Assembly (NCBI RefSeq): GCF_900116715.1
Contig: NZ_FPBM01000001.1
Coordinates: forward strand, 188,784 to 252,783
Reading direction: 5' to 3'
Length of the DNA: 64,000 nt
DNA from: Polaromonas sp. YR568
GTDB taxonomy: Bacteria; Pseudomonadota; Gammaproteobacteria; Burkholderiales; Burkholderiaceae_C
Shown: positions 24,876 through 33,691 of the stretch, one piece after another
Layout: every line of letters starts with the position of its first letter
Position numbering within the stretch: the stretch's first letter is position 1
Notes under the pieces: generated by a model
The model's database searches: none
Seen by the model: the letters and a program-made list of their open reading frames with translations, nothing else
What the model was told of the DNA's origin: nothing
Program-made: the position numbers and the translations under genes

Positions 24876-25832
24876 ATGAACGCCCGCACACCCTCCCAAC
24901 TGCTGCCAGCCGACCCGGCGATCTCCATCGCGCGGCTGTCCAATGCCCACCTCGACGCGCTGGAAGAAGAAACCATCTTCATCCTGCGTGAAGTGGCGGC
25001 TGCTTTCGAGCGCCCTGCCCTGCTGTTTTCGGGCGGCAAGGATTCGCTGGTGATGCTCAAGTGCGCCGAAAAGGCTTTTGGTGTGGGCCGTATCCCCTAC
25101 CCGCTGCTGATGATCGACACCGGCCACAACTTCCACGAAGTGACCGATTTCCGCGACCTTCGCGCCAAAGAACTGGGCGCCGAGCTGATCGTGCGCAATG
25201 TTGAAGACTCGATGAAGCGCGGCACGGTGCGCCTGGCCCATCCGGGTGAATCACGTAACGTGCACCAGTCGGTCACATTGCTGGAAGCGATTGACGAGTT
25301 CCGTTTTGATGCGCTCATCGGCGGCGCCCGCCGCGACGAGGAAAAAGCCCGCGCCAAGGAACGCATCTTTTCGCACCGCGACAGCTTCGGCCAGTGGCAG
25401 CCCAAGGCCCAGCGCCCTGAGCTCTGGACGCTGTTCAACACCCGGCTGCAGCCCGGCGAACACTTTCGCGTGTTCCCGATCTCCAACTGGACAGAACTTG
25501 ACGTGTGGCAATACATCGAGCGCGAAAAGATCGCGTTGCCCTCGCTCTATTACGCGCATCAGCGCAAGGTGGTCGAACGCAAGGGCCTGCTGGTGCCGGT
25601 CACCGACCTCACCCCCGCACGCGACGGCGAGCAGGTGGTTGAAAAAACCGTGCGTTTTCGCACCGTCGGCGACATCACCTGCACCTGCCCGGTGGACAGC
25701 CCCGCCGCCACGGCCGCCGAGATCGTGATTGAGACGCTGGCAGCCGACGTGAGCGAGCGCGGCGCCACGCGCATGGACGACAAGACCTCCGACGCTTCGA
25801 TGGAAAAGCGCAAGAAAGACGGGTACTTCTGA
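24876..25832 (+). CDS. cysD: Sulfate adenylyltransferase subunit 2
   Basis: 318 residues. PP-loop ATP pyrophosphatase motif LLFSGGKDSLVML near residue 50, LMIDTGHNFHEVTDFRD, GGARRDEEKARAKERIFSHR and the C-terminal SMEKRKKDGYF are all diagnostic of CysD. It forms APS from ATP and sulfate with CysN. Its stop overlaps the cysN start by one base (25832), giving tight coupling. Length and motifs are normal. Confidence 0.97.
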   Translation: MNARTPSQLLPADPAISIARLSNAHLDALEEETIFILREVAAAFERPALLFSGGKDSLVMLKCAEKAFGVGRIPYPLLMIDTGHNFHEVTDFRDLRAKELGAELIVRNVEDSMKRGTVRLAHPGESRNVHQSVTLLEAIDEFRFDALIGGARRDEEKARAKERIFSHRDSFGQWQPKAQRPELWTLFNTRLQPGEHFRVFPISNWTELDVWQYIEREKIALPSLYYAHQRKVVERKGLLVPVTDLTPARDGEQVVEKTVRFRTVGDITCTCPVDSPAATAAEIVIETLAADVSERGATRMDDKTSDASMEKRKKDGYF

Positions 25833-27145
25833 TGAGCACTATGGATTTGATAGCTGGCCACGCTCAATTGGCGGCCTCCACGGGCCAAAACGACCTGAAA
25901 TCCGCGCTGAAATTCATCACCTGCGGCTCGGTGGATGACGGCAAAAGCACGCTGATCGGCCGCCTGCTGGTAGACAGCCGTGCAGTGCTGCAAGACCACC
26001 TGGCCGGTGTGCAGCGTGGCGGCGAAACCGACCTGGCGCTGCTGACGGACGGCCTTTCAGCCGAACGCGAGCAAGGCATCACCATCGACGTGGCTTATCG
26101 CTACTTCGCGACAGAAAGCCGCAAATTCATCATCGGCGACGCGCCCGGCCACGAGCAATACACCCGCAACATGGTGACGGCCGCCTCCAGCGCAGATGCC
26201 GCTGTGGTGCTGGTCGATGCCACCAAGCTCGACTGGAAGAACCCGTCGCTGGAGCTGCTGCAGCAAACCCGCCGCCATTCGCTGCTGGTCAACCTGCTGC
26301 GCGTGCCATCCATCGTGTTTGCGGTGAACAAGCTCGATGCGGTCGAAGACCCGGCGCTGGCCTTCAAGAACATTAACGCGGCCCTGGCGGCATTCGCCCA
26401 GGCCGCGCAAATCCCGGTCAAAGCCACCGTGCCGGTGTCGGCCCTCAAGGGTTACAACGTGGTCGACGCAAAACCGGGCTGGTGCGGGTATGAAGGCCTG
26501 TCGCTGCTGGAACTGCTGGAGCATCTGCCCGCCACGGCGGCCGAGACGACCGAAGCGTTCTCCTTCCCGGTGCAGTGGGTTGAAAAGTTCTCGTCCTCGT
26601 CCGACACCTCGCAAGGCCGCCGCGTCTTCTGGGGCCGCGTTGCCACGGGCGGCGTACAGCCGGGTCAAAGCGTGACCATCCTGCCCAGCGGCAAGACGGC
26701 CGTCGTGGCCCAGGTGCTGGACCATACCCGCCAACCCAAGTCCATCCTGGCAGGCCACAGCGCAGGCATCGTGCTGGACCGGGAAGTCGACGTGTCGCGC
26801 GGTGACTGGCTGCTGGCGACAAACACCTTTGAGCCGTCGCGCGAGATTTCGGCCACCATTGCCTGGATGGACGACGAGCCGCTGGTCGCAGGGCGTGTGT
26901 ACTGGACGCTGCATGGCCACCGCTGGGTCAAGGCCAAGGTCAAGCGCATCGTTCACAAGCTCGACGTCAACACCCTCGCCGAGGAAGACGCCACCGAGTT
27001 GCCACCCAATGCCATTGGCCACATCGAATTGAGCCTGCAGGAGCCTCTGGCAACCCTGCCTTACGCGCGTTCGCGCATCCTGGGCTCCCTGGTGCTGGTG
27101 GATACCGCCTCGCACCGGACCTCAGGTGCGGCGTTGGTCATTTGA
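25832..27145 (+). CDS. cysN: Sulfate adenylyltransferase subunit 1 (GTPase)
   Basis: 437 residues of the EF-Tu-like GTPase class: G1 GSVDDGKSTLIGRLL near residue 31, G3 DAPGHEQY, G4 NKLD, followed by two beta-barrel domains (VQWVEKFSSSSDTSQGRRVF onward). GTP hydrolysis drives APS formation by CysD. There is no C-terminal APS kinase domain, unlike CysNC/NodQ fusions. The first ~22 codons (MSTMDLIAGHAQLAAS...) coincide with a copy of the dispersed palindromic element at 25838-25886, so this non-conserved lead may derive from it. Confidence 0.96.
   Translation: MSTMDLIAGHAQLAASTGQNDLKSALKFITCGSVDDGKSTLIGRLLVDSRAVLQDHLAGVQRGGETDLALLTDGLSAEREQGITIDVAYRYFATESRKFIIGDAPGHEQYTRNMVTAASSADAAVVLVDATKLDWKNPSLELLQQTRRHSLLVNLLRVPSIVFAVNKLDAVEDPALAFKNINAALAAFAQAAQIPVKATVPVSALKGYNVVDAKPGWCGYEGLSLLELLEHLPATAAETTEAFSFPVQWVEKFSSSSDTSQGRRVFWGRVATGGVQPGQSVTILPSGKTAVVAQVLDHTRQPKSILAGHSAGIVLDREVDVSRGDWLLATNTFEPSREISATIAWMDDEPLVAGRVYWTLHGHRWVKAKVKRIVHKLDVNTLAEEDATELPPNAIGHIELSLQEPLATLPYARSRILGSLVLVDTASHRTSGAALVI
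25838..25886 (+). repeat. Dispersed palindromic element inside the 5' end of cysN
   Basis: ACTATGGATTTGATAGC, then TGGCCACGCT and ending CACGGGCC. Compared with the intergenic copy at 8727, it keeps TTTRATAGCTGG, ACGCT and GGCC at the same spacing. It lies wholly within coding sequence, in the sense orientation. Confidence 0.55.
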
Positions 27146-27199
27146 GACGGCGCTCACCCGCCGCGCGCCGCGCTTCGCATTCCCGATAACCCTGTTGGC

Positions 27200-27226
27200 G
27201 GAAACCTCTTAAAATCAAGGGTTTCC
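27200..27226. promoter_or_regulatory. Inverted repeat upstream of fdxA
   Basis: GGAAACC (27200-27206) and GGTTTCC (27220-27226) are perfect inverted arms separated by 13 mostly AT bases, 20 bases before the fdxA start in the 101-base gap after cysN. Could be an operator or a mRNA hairpin near the ribosome site; no terminator T-tract follows. Confidence 0.4.
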
Positions 27227-27246
27227 ACCGACTAGCCTAGAACAAC

Positions 27247-27576
27247 ATGACTCACATCGTCTCCGATTCGTGCATCCGCTGCAAATACACCGACTGTGTG
27301 GACGTCTGCCCGGTGGACTGCTTCCGCGAAGGTCCCAACATGCTGGTGATCGATCCGGACGAATGTATTGATTGCGCCGTCTGCATCCCCGAATGCCCGG
27401 TCAATGCCATCTATGCCGAGGAAGACGTGCCGGCTGACCAGATCGCGTTCATCAAGCTCAATGTCGAGTTGAGCCGCGCTGAGGGCTGGAAAAGCATCAC
27501 CAAGCGCAAAGATGCCCTGCCGGACGCCGAGGAATGGAAAGACAAGACGGGCAAGCTGTCTGAGCTGATCCGCTGA
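27247..27576 (+). CDS. fdxA: Seven-iron (3Fe-4S/4Fe-4S) ferredoxin
   Basis: 109 residues. The N-terminal cluster motif [18 protein letters not shown] and the second motif [16 protein letters not shown] are exactly those of the FdxA family, followed by the usual ~55-residue helical C-terminus ([20 protein letters not shown]). It is a soluble electron carrier. It lies directly after the cys operon and 70 bases before a ferredoxin-NADP reductase, which suggests the pair supplies electrons to CysI or other reductases. Confidence 0.96.
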   Translation: MTHIVSDSCIRCKYTDCVDVCPVDCFREGPNMLVIDPDECIDCAVCIPECPVNAIYAEEDVPADQIAFIKLNVELSRAEGWKSITKRKDALPDAEEWKDKTGKLSELIR

Positions 27577-27646
27577 TCAGACTGGGGAAGCCGGCGCCCG
27601 CAACCGCGACCGGAACTCCCCTGCTCCCGGCATTGCCCCAAAATCC

Positions 27647-28750
27647 ATGGAACCCCAACTGAACCAAGAAGTGATCAACACCGCAGCCCAGCACGACGGC
27701 CCCATCGAAACCGATGCGGTTATCGTGGGCGCAGGGCCGGTGGGATTGTTCCAGGTGTTTGAGCTGGGCCTGCTGGAAATCAAGGCCCACGTCATTGACT
27801 CGCTGGCCTACCCCGGCGGCCAGTGCATAGAGCTTTACCCCGACAAGCCGATTTACGACATCCCCGCTGTGCCTGTGTGCACCGGCAGGGAGCTTACCGA
27901 CAACCTGCTCAAGCAGATCGAGCCCTTTGGCGCGACCTTCCATTTCGGGCAGGAAGTCAGCATCGTTGAAAAGCAGCAGGACGGCCGCTTCTTTGTGGAA
28001 ACATCCAAAGGCACGCGCTTCCTGACAAAAACCCTGTTTATCGCTGCAGGCGTGGGCGCTTTCCAGCCCAAGCTGCTGCGTGTGGACGGCCTGGACAAAT
28101 TTGACAATACCCAGTTGTTTTACCGTGTGAAGAGCCCTGCCGACTTTGCCGGCAAGAACCTCGTGGTGGTGGGCGGCGGTGACTCCGCGCTGGACTGGGC
28201 GCTGAATTTTGTGGCTGAAGGGCCCAACAAGGCCGAAAGCGTCATCCTGATTCACCGCCGTGACGGTTTCCAGGCAGCACCCGCCAGCGTTGCCAAGATG
28301 CGCGAGCTCTGTGACGCCCATGAAATGCAATTCATCGTGGGCCAGATCACCGGCTACGAAGAAAAAGACGGCAAGCTGACCGGCGCAAAAGTCACCGGCT
28401 CCGACGGCATCACACGCATCGTGCCACTCGACGTGTTGCTGGTGTTCTTCGGCCTGTCGCCCAAGCTCGGGCCGATTGCCGACTGGGGCCTGGATATCGA
28501 GCGCAAACAGCTCAAGGTGGACACCGAAAAGTTCTCCACCAACATCCCGGGCATTTTTGCGGTGGGCGACATCAACACCTACCCCGGCAAGAAGAAGCTG
28601 ATTTTGAGCGGCTTCCATGAGTGCGCGCTGGCGGCCTTCGGCGCCGCGCCATTCATCTTCCCCGACAAGAAAATCCACCTGCAATACACCACGACCAGCC
28701 CGAAACTGCACAAGGTGCTGGGTGTGGAGTCACCCGTGTTTGACGATTGA
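27647..28750 (+). CDS. Ferredoxin--NADP reductase, thioredoxin-reductase-like type
   Basis: 367 residues. FAD motif [45 protein letters not shown] motif [18 protein letters not shown], and [20 protein letters not shown] at the FAD end. The CxxC of thioredoxin reductase is absent, which marks the FNR class common in Bacillus and betaproteobacteria. It transfers electrons between NADPH and ferredoxin. Its neighbour fdxA is the likely partner. A strong terminator follows 27 bases after the stop. Confidence 0.93.
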   Translation: MEPQLNQEVINTAAQHDGPIETDAVIVGAGPVGLFQVFELGLLEIKAHVIDSLAYPGGQCIELYPDKPIYDIPAVPVCTGRELTDNLLKQIEPFGATFHFGQEVSIVEKQQDGRFFVETSKGTRFLTKTLFIAAGVGAFQPKLLRVDGLDKFDNTQLFYRVKSPADFAGKNLVVVGGGDSALDWALNFVAEGPNKAESVILIHRRDGFQAAPASVAKMRELCDAHEMQFIVGQITGYEEKDGKLTGAKVTGSDGITRIVPLDVLLVFFGLSPKLGPIADWGLDIERKQLKVDTEKFSTNIPGIFAVGDINTYPGKKKLILSGFHECALAAFGAAPFIFPDKKIHLQYTTTSPKLHKVLGVESPVFDD

Positions 28751-28777
28751 GCCGGCCCGGCTGCGCCCCTGACTGAA

Positions 28778-28802
28778 AGCCCGCCACCCGCGGGCTTTTT
28801 TC
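28778..28802 (+). terminator. Rho-independent terminator after the FNR gene
   Basis: AGCCCGC-CACCC-GCGGGCT stem (7 bp, GC-rich) followed by TTTTTTC. It closes the rightward cys/fdxA/FNR transcript. Confidence 0.9.
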
Positions 28803-28901
28803 TGCCTGCTCAGGCGGCATCAAGAGGCGGGCCGCACGCGTGACGGGTCTCGCCAAAACCAGGCTTGAATCCGCCTACAATTTACGCAGTGCCCGCAAGG
28901 G

Positions 28902-29003
28902 TGCTTTCGCTGGGGGTGCTGCTGCGGTTCGCCAATAAGGAACGGCAGTGGCTGAGAAAGTCCCTTTGAACCTGATTTGAGGTAATCCTCGCGCAGGGAA
29001 GCA
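28902..29003 (+). ncRNA. TPP riboswitch (THI element)
   Basis: Conserved blocks are in order: the 5' arm TGCTTTC with GGGGGTGC, then the pyrimidine-sensing CTGAGA block, ACCTGATTTGAGGTAAT with CTCGCG, and AGGGAAGCA closing P1 with the 5' arm. It lies 70 bases upstream of the cytX start, in the expected place to control uptake of a thiamine precursor. A hairpin GAAGTCCGC-N8-GCGGACTTC (29011-29036) follows and may be part of the expression platform; it has no T-run, so control may act on translation or through Rho. Confidence 0.93.
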
Positions 29004-29073
29004 TGTTCCAGAAGTCCGCCTTGTCTTGCGGACTTCCAGCAGGCCGACCTGGCATTGACGACTGGAACTGCTA

Positions 29074-30372
29074 ATGACCACACCTTCTGCCCCTCCCTCC
29101 AACGGCAATACCGCGCTCGCGCCATTGCCTGCTGCCGACCGCCTCTTTGGCTGGAGCGACCATGCCGCGCTCTGGCTCAGCCTGGGAGTCGGCTTGCTGG
29201 TCATGCAGATCGGCGCCTACCTGGTGCCGGCCGTAGGCACCCAGACGGCCCTGGCGGTCATTGTTTGCGGATCCATCCTGGGTGCGGGTCTGCTGGCCTG
29301 GACGGCCAAGATCGGCTGCGACAGTGGGCTTTCAAGTGCCGGGCTCATGCATGCCACCTACGGCAGCAGCTTTGCGCGCCTGCCGGTGCTGCTCAATATC
29401 GTTCAGCTCATCGGCTGGACCACCTTTGAGCTGGTGGTGATGCGCGACGGCACAGTGGCCATCGCACGCCAGTCCGGCAGCTTCGCGGGGACCTTGTGGC
29501 CCATTCTGGCCACCCTGCTGTGGGGCGCAGTGCTGCTGGCGCTGCTCTCGGGCTCCATGGTGAAACTGGTGCGCAAATTCATAGGCCGCTATGGCCTGCC
29601 GCTGGTCATTGCCTCGCTGCTGTGGCTGAGCTGGCAGTTCCTGGCCAAAGCCAATGCCCAAGGCCTGGCCACGCTGTGGAGCCGGCCCGGCGAAGGCGGC
29701 ATGAGCACGCTGTCTGCGCTGGACCTGGTGATTGCGATGCCGGTGTCATGGTTGCCGTTGGTGGCCGATTTTGCGCGCCATGGCCGTGACGGCAACAGCG
29801 CCCTGCGCGGAACCTGGCTGGGTTATGCCGTGGCCAATATCTGGTGCTACGCGCTGGGCGTATTGGTGGCTATCACGGCGCCAAGCACCGATCTGGTGGC
29901 TGCGCTGCTGCTGGCGCAAGGCGGCCTGATTGCGCTGGGGCTGATTTTGATCGACGAAGTCGACAACGCCTACGGCGACGTGTATTCGGGCTCAGTGGCC
30001 GGCCACAGCCTGAAGCCCGCATGGAGCGTGCGGCGCTGGGGCGTACTGCTGGCCTTGCTATGCACCGCGCTGGCGCTGGTGCTGCCCATGCACAGCCTGG
30101 AGCCCTTCCTGTTGATGCTCAGCTCGGTATTCGTGCCCCTGTATGGCGTCATCCTGGCGCGGCTGGCGGGCACGTCCGGTATTGCTTCGCTGGTGACCGA
30201 GCGCAAGGTGGATGCCAGCGCCGTCGCGATCTGGGTACTGGGGATTGCGTGCTACCACCTGTGCGCAAAATTTGCGCCCGAGTGGGGCTCTGCGCTGCCG
30301 ACCTTGGTGCTGACGTTTGCCCTGGCGCGGCTCAGCCGCACCACCCGCACCGGGCTTACCGTAGCGGCTTGA
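29074..30372 (+). CDS. cytX: CytX-type permease, putative hydroxymethylpyrimidine transporter
   Basis: 432 residues, about twelve membrane segments, in the NCS1 nucleobase:cation symporter family. FGWSDHAALWLSLGVGLLVM and SAGLMHATYGSSFARLPVLL match the family opening. VIAMPVSWLPLVADFARHGR and DEVDNAYGDVYSGS are conserved in the CytX subgroup. Control by a TPP riboswitch directly upstream supports import of the thiamine pyrimidine (HMP) and not cytosine. The 3' end overlaps that of the convergent thiD by 17 bases. Confidence 0.9.
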   Translation: MTTPSAPPSNGNTALAPLPAADRLFGWSDHAALWLSLGVGLLVMQIGAYLVPAVGTQTALAVIVCGSILGAGLLAWTAKIGCDSGLSSAGLMHATYGSSFARLPVLLNIVQLIGWTTFELVVMRDGTVAIARQSGSFAGTLWPILATLLWGAVLLALLSGSMVKLVRKFIGRYGLPLVIASLLWLSWQFLAKANAQGLATLWSRPGEGGMSTLSALDLVIAMPVSWLPLVADFARHGRDGNSALRGTWLGYAVANIWCYALGVLVAITAPSTDLVAALLLAQGGLIALGLILIDEVDNAYGDVYSGSVAGHSLKPAWSVRRWGVLLALLCTALALVLPMHSLEPFLLMLSSVFVPLYGVILARLAGTSGIASLVTERKVDASAVAIWVLGIACYHLCAKFAPEWGSALPTLVLTFALARLSRTTRTGLTVAA

Positions 30373-31201
30373 GCCGCATTGCGATGGGCGCGTGGCCGTG
30401 GTTCAGCGGCCCGCTCCCGGCGCCTGTACGCACCCGGGCGCCCGCCTCCATTGCCGCACGGACATAGGCGTGCGCGGATTGCACCGCCTCCAGCAGGGAT
30501 TGCCCCAGCGCCAGGTGCGCAGCGATGGCGGACGACAGCGTGCAACCCGTGCCGTGGGTATTGGGACTGGGAATACGCAGCCCACGCATCCAGTGCAGCT
30601 CGCCGCTTTGTGTGGCCAGCAGGTCGCTCACCACGTCGCCGGGCAAATGGCCGCCCTTGAGCAGCACGGCGCGAGCGCCTTTGGCCAACAGCTCTTGCGC
30701 GGCGGCCTGCATCGCCTCTTCGGTGGCCAGCGGCCGCCCTACCAGCAGCGAGGCTTCGTCCAGGTTAGGGGTGACCACCAGGGCACGCGGAAACAGCTCG
30801 CGCACCAGTACCGCAATGGCCGGGTTGTCGATCAAAACCGCACCGCTGGTCGCGACCATGACCGGATCCAGCACCACTTTCACCATCGCATGGCGGTCAA
30901 TCGCCTCCGCCACCGTCTGCACAATGTCGGGGGCATGCAGCATGCCTATCTTCACCGCGTCCGCGCCTATGTCTTCGATCACGGCATCGATCTGGTCGCG
31001 CAGCATCTGCGGCGGCACGCCATGAATGGCACGCACGCCACGCGTGTTCTGCGCCGTCAAGGCGGTGATGGCCGTCATGCCGTAGCAGCCCAGCGCGGCA
31101 AAAGTCTTCAGGTCGGCCTGGATGCCGGCCCCACCACCGCTGTCGGAACCCGCGATGCTCAGCACACGGGGATATTCGTAGTCAAAAGCGTTGTCAGTCA
31201 T
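30356..31201 (-). CDS. thiD: Hydroxymethylpyrimidine/phosphomethylpyrimidine kinase
   Basis: 281 residues from the ATG at 31201 ([13 protein letters not shown]); an ATG at 31210 is also possible. Ribokinase-like fold: [20 protein letters not shown] near the start, [33 protein letters not shown] and the anion hole [20 protein letters not shown]. It phosphorylates HMP twice to HMP-PP. Last gene of the leftward thiM-thiE-thiD run. It is preceded by a 48-base tandem repeat that fills most of the gap to thiE. Confidence 0.95.
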   Translation of the reverse strand: MTDNAFDYEYPRVLSIAGSDSGGGAGIQADLKTFAALGCYGMTAITALTAQNTRGVRAIHGVPPQMLRDQIDAVIEDIGADAVKIGMLHAPDIVQTVAEAIDRHAMVKVVLDPVMVATSGAVLIDNPAIAVLVRELFPRALVVTPNLDEASLLVGRPLATEEAMQAAAQELLAKGARAVLLKGGHLPGDVVSDLLATQSGELHWMRGLRIPSPNTHGTGCTLSSAIAAHLALGQSLLEAVQSAHAYVRAAMEAGARVRTGAGSGPLNHGHAPIAMRLKPLR

Positions 31202-31224
31202 TGATCGCATTCATCTTGTTGTTC

Positions 31225-31272
31225 TGGTCTTCTGGTCTTCTGGTCTTCTGGTCTTCTGGTCTTCTGGTCTTC
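31225..31272. repeat. 8-bp tandem repeat (six copies) between thiE and thiD
   Basis: Six perfect head-to-tail copies of TGGTCTTC (GAAGACCA on the coding strand of thiD), immediately next to the thiE stop (31275-31277) and 24 bases from the thiD start. A partial unit (TTGTTC) precedes the array. The total length change per unit (8 bp) is not a multiple of three. The purine-rich transcript copy could act as repeated weak ribosome sites. Confidence 0.9.
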
Positions 31273-31274
31273 TG

Positions 31275-31907
31275 CTAGACGCACATGGTCCTGAGCGCAG
31301 CGGCGGCAGCCAGCGGATCATCCGCGCCGCAGATCGCGCTCACCACCGCCAGGCCATCAGCCCCGGCACGCAACACATCACGCGCATTGCCGGCATGGAT
31401 GCCGCCAATGGCCACCAGCGGCAATGGGGTCGCAGCACGCACCACCGCCAGGCCTTCCAGGCCCCATGGGTCTTTGGTATCCGTTTTGGTGGGTGTTGAA
31501 AAGAGAGGGCTCACGCCCAGGTAGTCGACCGGCAGCGCAGCGCTTTGCTGCACGTCATCCATGGACTCGACCGACCACCCAATGAAAACGCCGGGCGGCA
31601 GCAACTTGCGCGCCTCATCCGCCGGAAGGTCGTTCTGCCCAAGGTGCACACCCTCGGCGCCACAGGCCAGGGCAATATCGATGCGGTCGTTGATGACCAA
31701 CGGTATGCCCAGAGGCGTCAACAGCGCTTTCAGGATCAGGGCCTGGGCCAGGAATTCGCGGGTGCCCAGTTGCTTTTCACGCAGTTGCACACAAGTCACT
31801 CCGCCCTGCACGGCGGCGGCCACGACATCGGCAAGGGGCCGGCCACGGGTCAGCGCCTGGTCCGTGACCAGATACAGCCGCAATGCGTCGGGGTTCAACC
31901 GTGCCAC
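31275..31907 (-). CDS. thiE: Thiamine-phosphate synthase
   Basis: 210 residues from a GTG at 31907. TIM-barrel landmarks: LYLVTDQALTRGRPLADVVA, GVTCVQLREKQLGTREFLAQ, NDRIDIALACGAEGVHLGQN with D and N ligands, and YLGVSPLFSTPTKTDT. It joins HMP-PP and thiazole phosphate to thiamine phosphate. Located 22 bases after thiM. The C-terminus reads RTMCV and ends right at the tandem repeat array. Confidence 0.95.
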   Translation of the reverse strand: MARLNPDALRLYLVTDQALTRGRPLADVVAAAVQGGVTCVQLREKQLGTREFLAQALILKALLTPLGIPLVINDRIDIALACGAEGVHLGQNDLPADEARKLLPPGVFIGWSVESMDDVQQSAALPVDYLGVSPLFSTPTKTDTKDPWGLEGLAVVRAATPLPLVAIGGIHAGNARDVLRAGADGLAVVSAICGADDPLAAAAALRTMCV

Positions 31908-31929
31908 GATATCGCTTTCATTGCGGCCC

Positions 31930-32763
31930 TCACCAGCTCGCCAGTTCCAGCTTCAACCGGGATTCAAATGTGGCCCGGTCCAGCAATTGCAGCTCATCCA
32001 GCAGTTGCACGGCCATGCTGCCCACACCCAGGCCGCGTGCCTGCGTTTTTTCCGCAGCCACCTCGCCGGCCACACCCAGAACCGCCATGGCGGCCGTGGT
32101 AGCCCGCCATGGATCGGGTTGCACTGCGCAGAATGCCCCCACCAGCGCGGTAGCCGAACAGCCCACGCCCGTAATACGCGTCATCCAGGGGTGTCCGTTT
32201 GAAAGGCGGGCCCATCGGTGGCTGGCATCCAGGATATGGTCGGTCTCGCCGCTCACGCAAATCGTTCCGCTGGTTCGTGCTATCAGCGCCTGCGCGGCAA
32301 CCAGCGCATCGCCGGCAGCCGCGCTGCTGTCTACGCCGCGTGTTTTCACGGCCGCACCGGCCGTACTCATGATTTCGGAGCCATTGCCGCGAATCACGGT
32401 GGGTGCGGCGACGGCCAGCAGGCTTTCCAGCGTGGCATTGCGATAAGGCGTGGCACCGGCGCCCACCGGATCCAGTACAGACGGAATTCCCCGCACTGCC
32501 GCAGCGGCCAGGGCCAGCTTCATGCTCTCTACCCAATACGGGTCCAGTGTGCCGATATTGAGCACCAGGGCTTGCGCAATGCCGGCCATGTCCCGTACTT
32601 CTTCATGCGCATGAGCCATCACAGGCGATGCCCCTGCGGCCAGCAGCACATTGGCGTTGAAATTGATCACCACCAGGTTGGTGATGCAATGCACCAGCGG
32701 CGAACGCTCCCGAACCGCCGTGAGGTCGGACCAGATATCTGCAGCAGAAAGCGTGAAAGCCAT
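31930..32763 (-). CDS. thiM: Hydroxyethylthiazole kinase
   Basis: 277 residues from the ATG at 32763 ([11 protein letters not shown]). The longer ORF to 32862 lacks support. ThiM signatures: [58 protein letters not shown] and [16 protein letters not shown]. It phosphorylates the thiazole moiety for salvage. With ThiD, ThiE and CytX it makes a salvage set; the de novo genes thiC and thiG are not in the window. No second TPP riboswitch is visible upstream. Confidence 0.95.
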   Translation of the reverse strand: MAFTLSAADIWSDLTAVRERSPLVHCITNLVVINFNANVLLAAGASPVMAHAHEEVRDMAGIAQALVLNIGTLDPYWVESMKLALAAAAVRGIPSVLDPVGAGATPYRNATLESLLAVAAPTVIRGNGSEIMSTAGAAVKTRGVDSSAAAGDALVAAQALIARTSGTICVSGETDHILDASHRWARLSNGHPWMTRITGVGCSATALVGAFCAVQPDPWRATTAAMAVLGVAGEVAAEKTQARGLGVGSMAVQLLDELQLLDRATFESRLKLELASW

Positions 32764-32991
32764 GAATTCCTTGAGGCGAAGGTGTCCGCTACGAACGTGA
32801 TATGTGCGAAGGATGGCAGGCCGAGGCCATGACCGGTCAATTATCGCGGAACGACACGCCACGGCGTCGGGCGCCCTGTCTCACGGACAGGACAACATAG
32901 AATGAACGCAGCCCCTCCTTGCGTTATGCTTTTCAAACCCCATTCGCAACGCCCATCCAGACAAGCTGGTCGCACCTTATAGCTCACACTT

Positions 32992-33660
32992 ATGAATCAA
33001 ACGCCGGTTCACGAAACGCATAATCCCGATCTTCTGGACATTATTCCCTGGGGAGCCAGCAAGGTGATTGAAGTGGGATGCAGCTCTGGCGCCCTGGCAA
33101 GGGAATTCAAGAAAATATCGCCGAACTGCCACTACCTTGGCATTGAAATAGATCCAGACTATGCAAAACTGGCGCAGCGGCACTGCGATGAGAGTCGGGT
33201 CCTTGACATCGAGGCTGCGGACGATGCGTTCTGGAAAGAAAACTCCGACAGAGACTGCTGGATTTTCGGCGATACCCTCGAGCACTTGAGAGATCCATGG
33301 CGTGTGCTGCGTCAAGTGCGCAGCGTCATACCGCCTGGCGCGTGCATCGCCGCCTGCATTCCCAATCTGCAACACTGGTCCTTGCAAGCCAAATTGAGCA
33401 TTGGCGATTTTCGCTACGAAGACACCGGCATTCTGGACAGAACCCATTTACGCTTCTTCTCCAGGCAGACTATTCTGGAAATGTTCAACGACGCCGGCTT
33501 TACGGTTACCGCCTGCATACCCAGACTCTTTCCGGATCCCAGAAGTGAGCCGTTTCTACCTCTCATCGAGCAGTTTGCAAGGCTGACAGGCGCGAATCCA
33601 CAAGTGGCGGTGGACGATGCAATGCCAGTGCAGTACGTTATAAGCGCCACGCCCCGGTAG
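32992..33660 (+). CDS. Class I SAM-dependent methyltransferase
   Basis: 222 residues. SAM-binding motif I is KVIEVGCSSGALAREFKKIS, followed by YLGIEIDPDYAKLAQRHCDE (acidic loop) and FGDTLEHLRDPWRVLRQVRS. RFFSRQTILEMFNDAGFTV is the C-terminal segment of the Methyltransf_23 group often linked with glycan synthesis. The gene has lower GC than its neighbours and is convergent with a glycosyltransferase-like gene. The substrate cannot be told; a surface polysaccharide sugar is a reasonable guess from the neighbour. Confidence 0.82.
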   Translation: MNQTPVHETHNPDLLDIIPWGASKVIEVGCSSGALAREFKKISPNCHYLGIEIDPDYAKLAQRHCDESRVLDIEAADDAFWKENSDRDCWIFGDTLEHLRDPWRVLRQVRSVIPPGACIAACIPNLQHWSLQAKLSIGDFRYEDTGILDRTHLRFFSRQTILEMFNDAGFTVTACIPRLFPDPRSEPFLPLIEQFARLTGANPQVAVDDAMPVQYVISATPR

Positions 33661-33691
33661 TGAGGGCCTTGGCCGTTCACATCAGGAACGG

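Noticed and set aside
32872..32892. Hairpin CCTGTC/GACAGG upstream of thiM as a second TPP riboswitch or terminator
   Set aside because: None of the THI conserved blocks is nearby and no T-tract follows.
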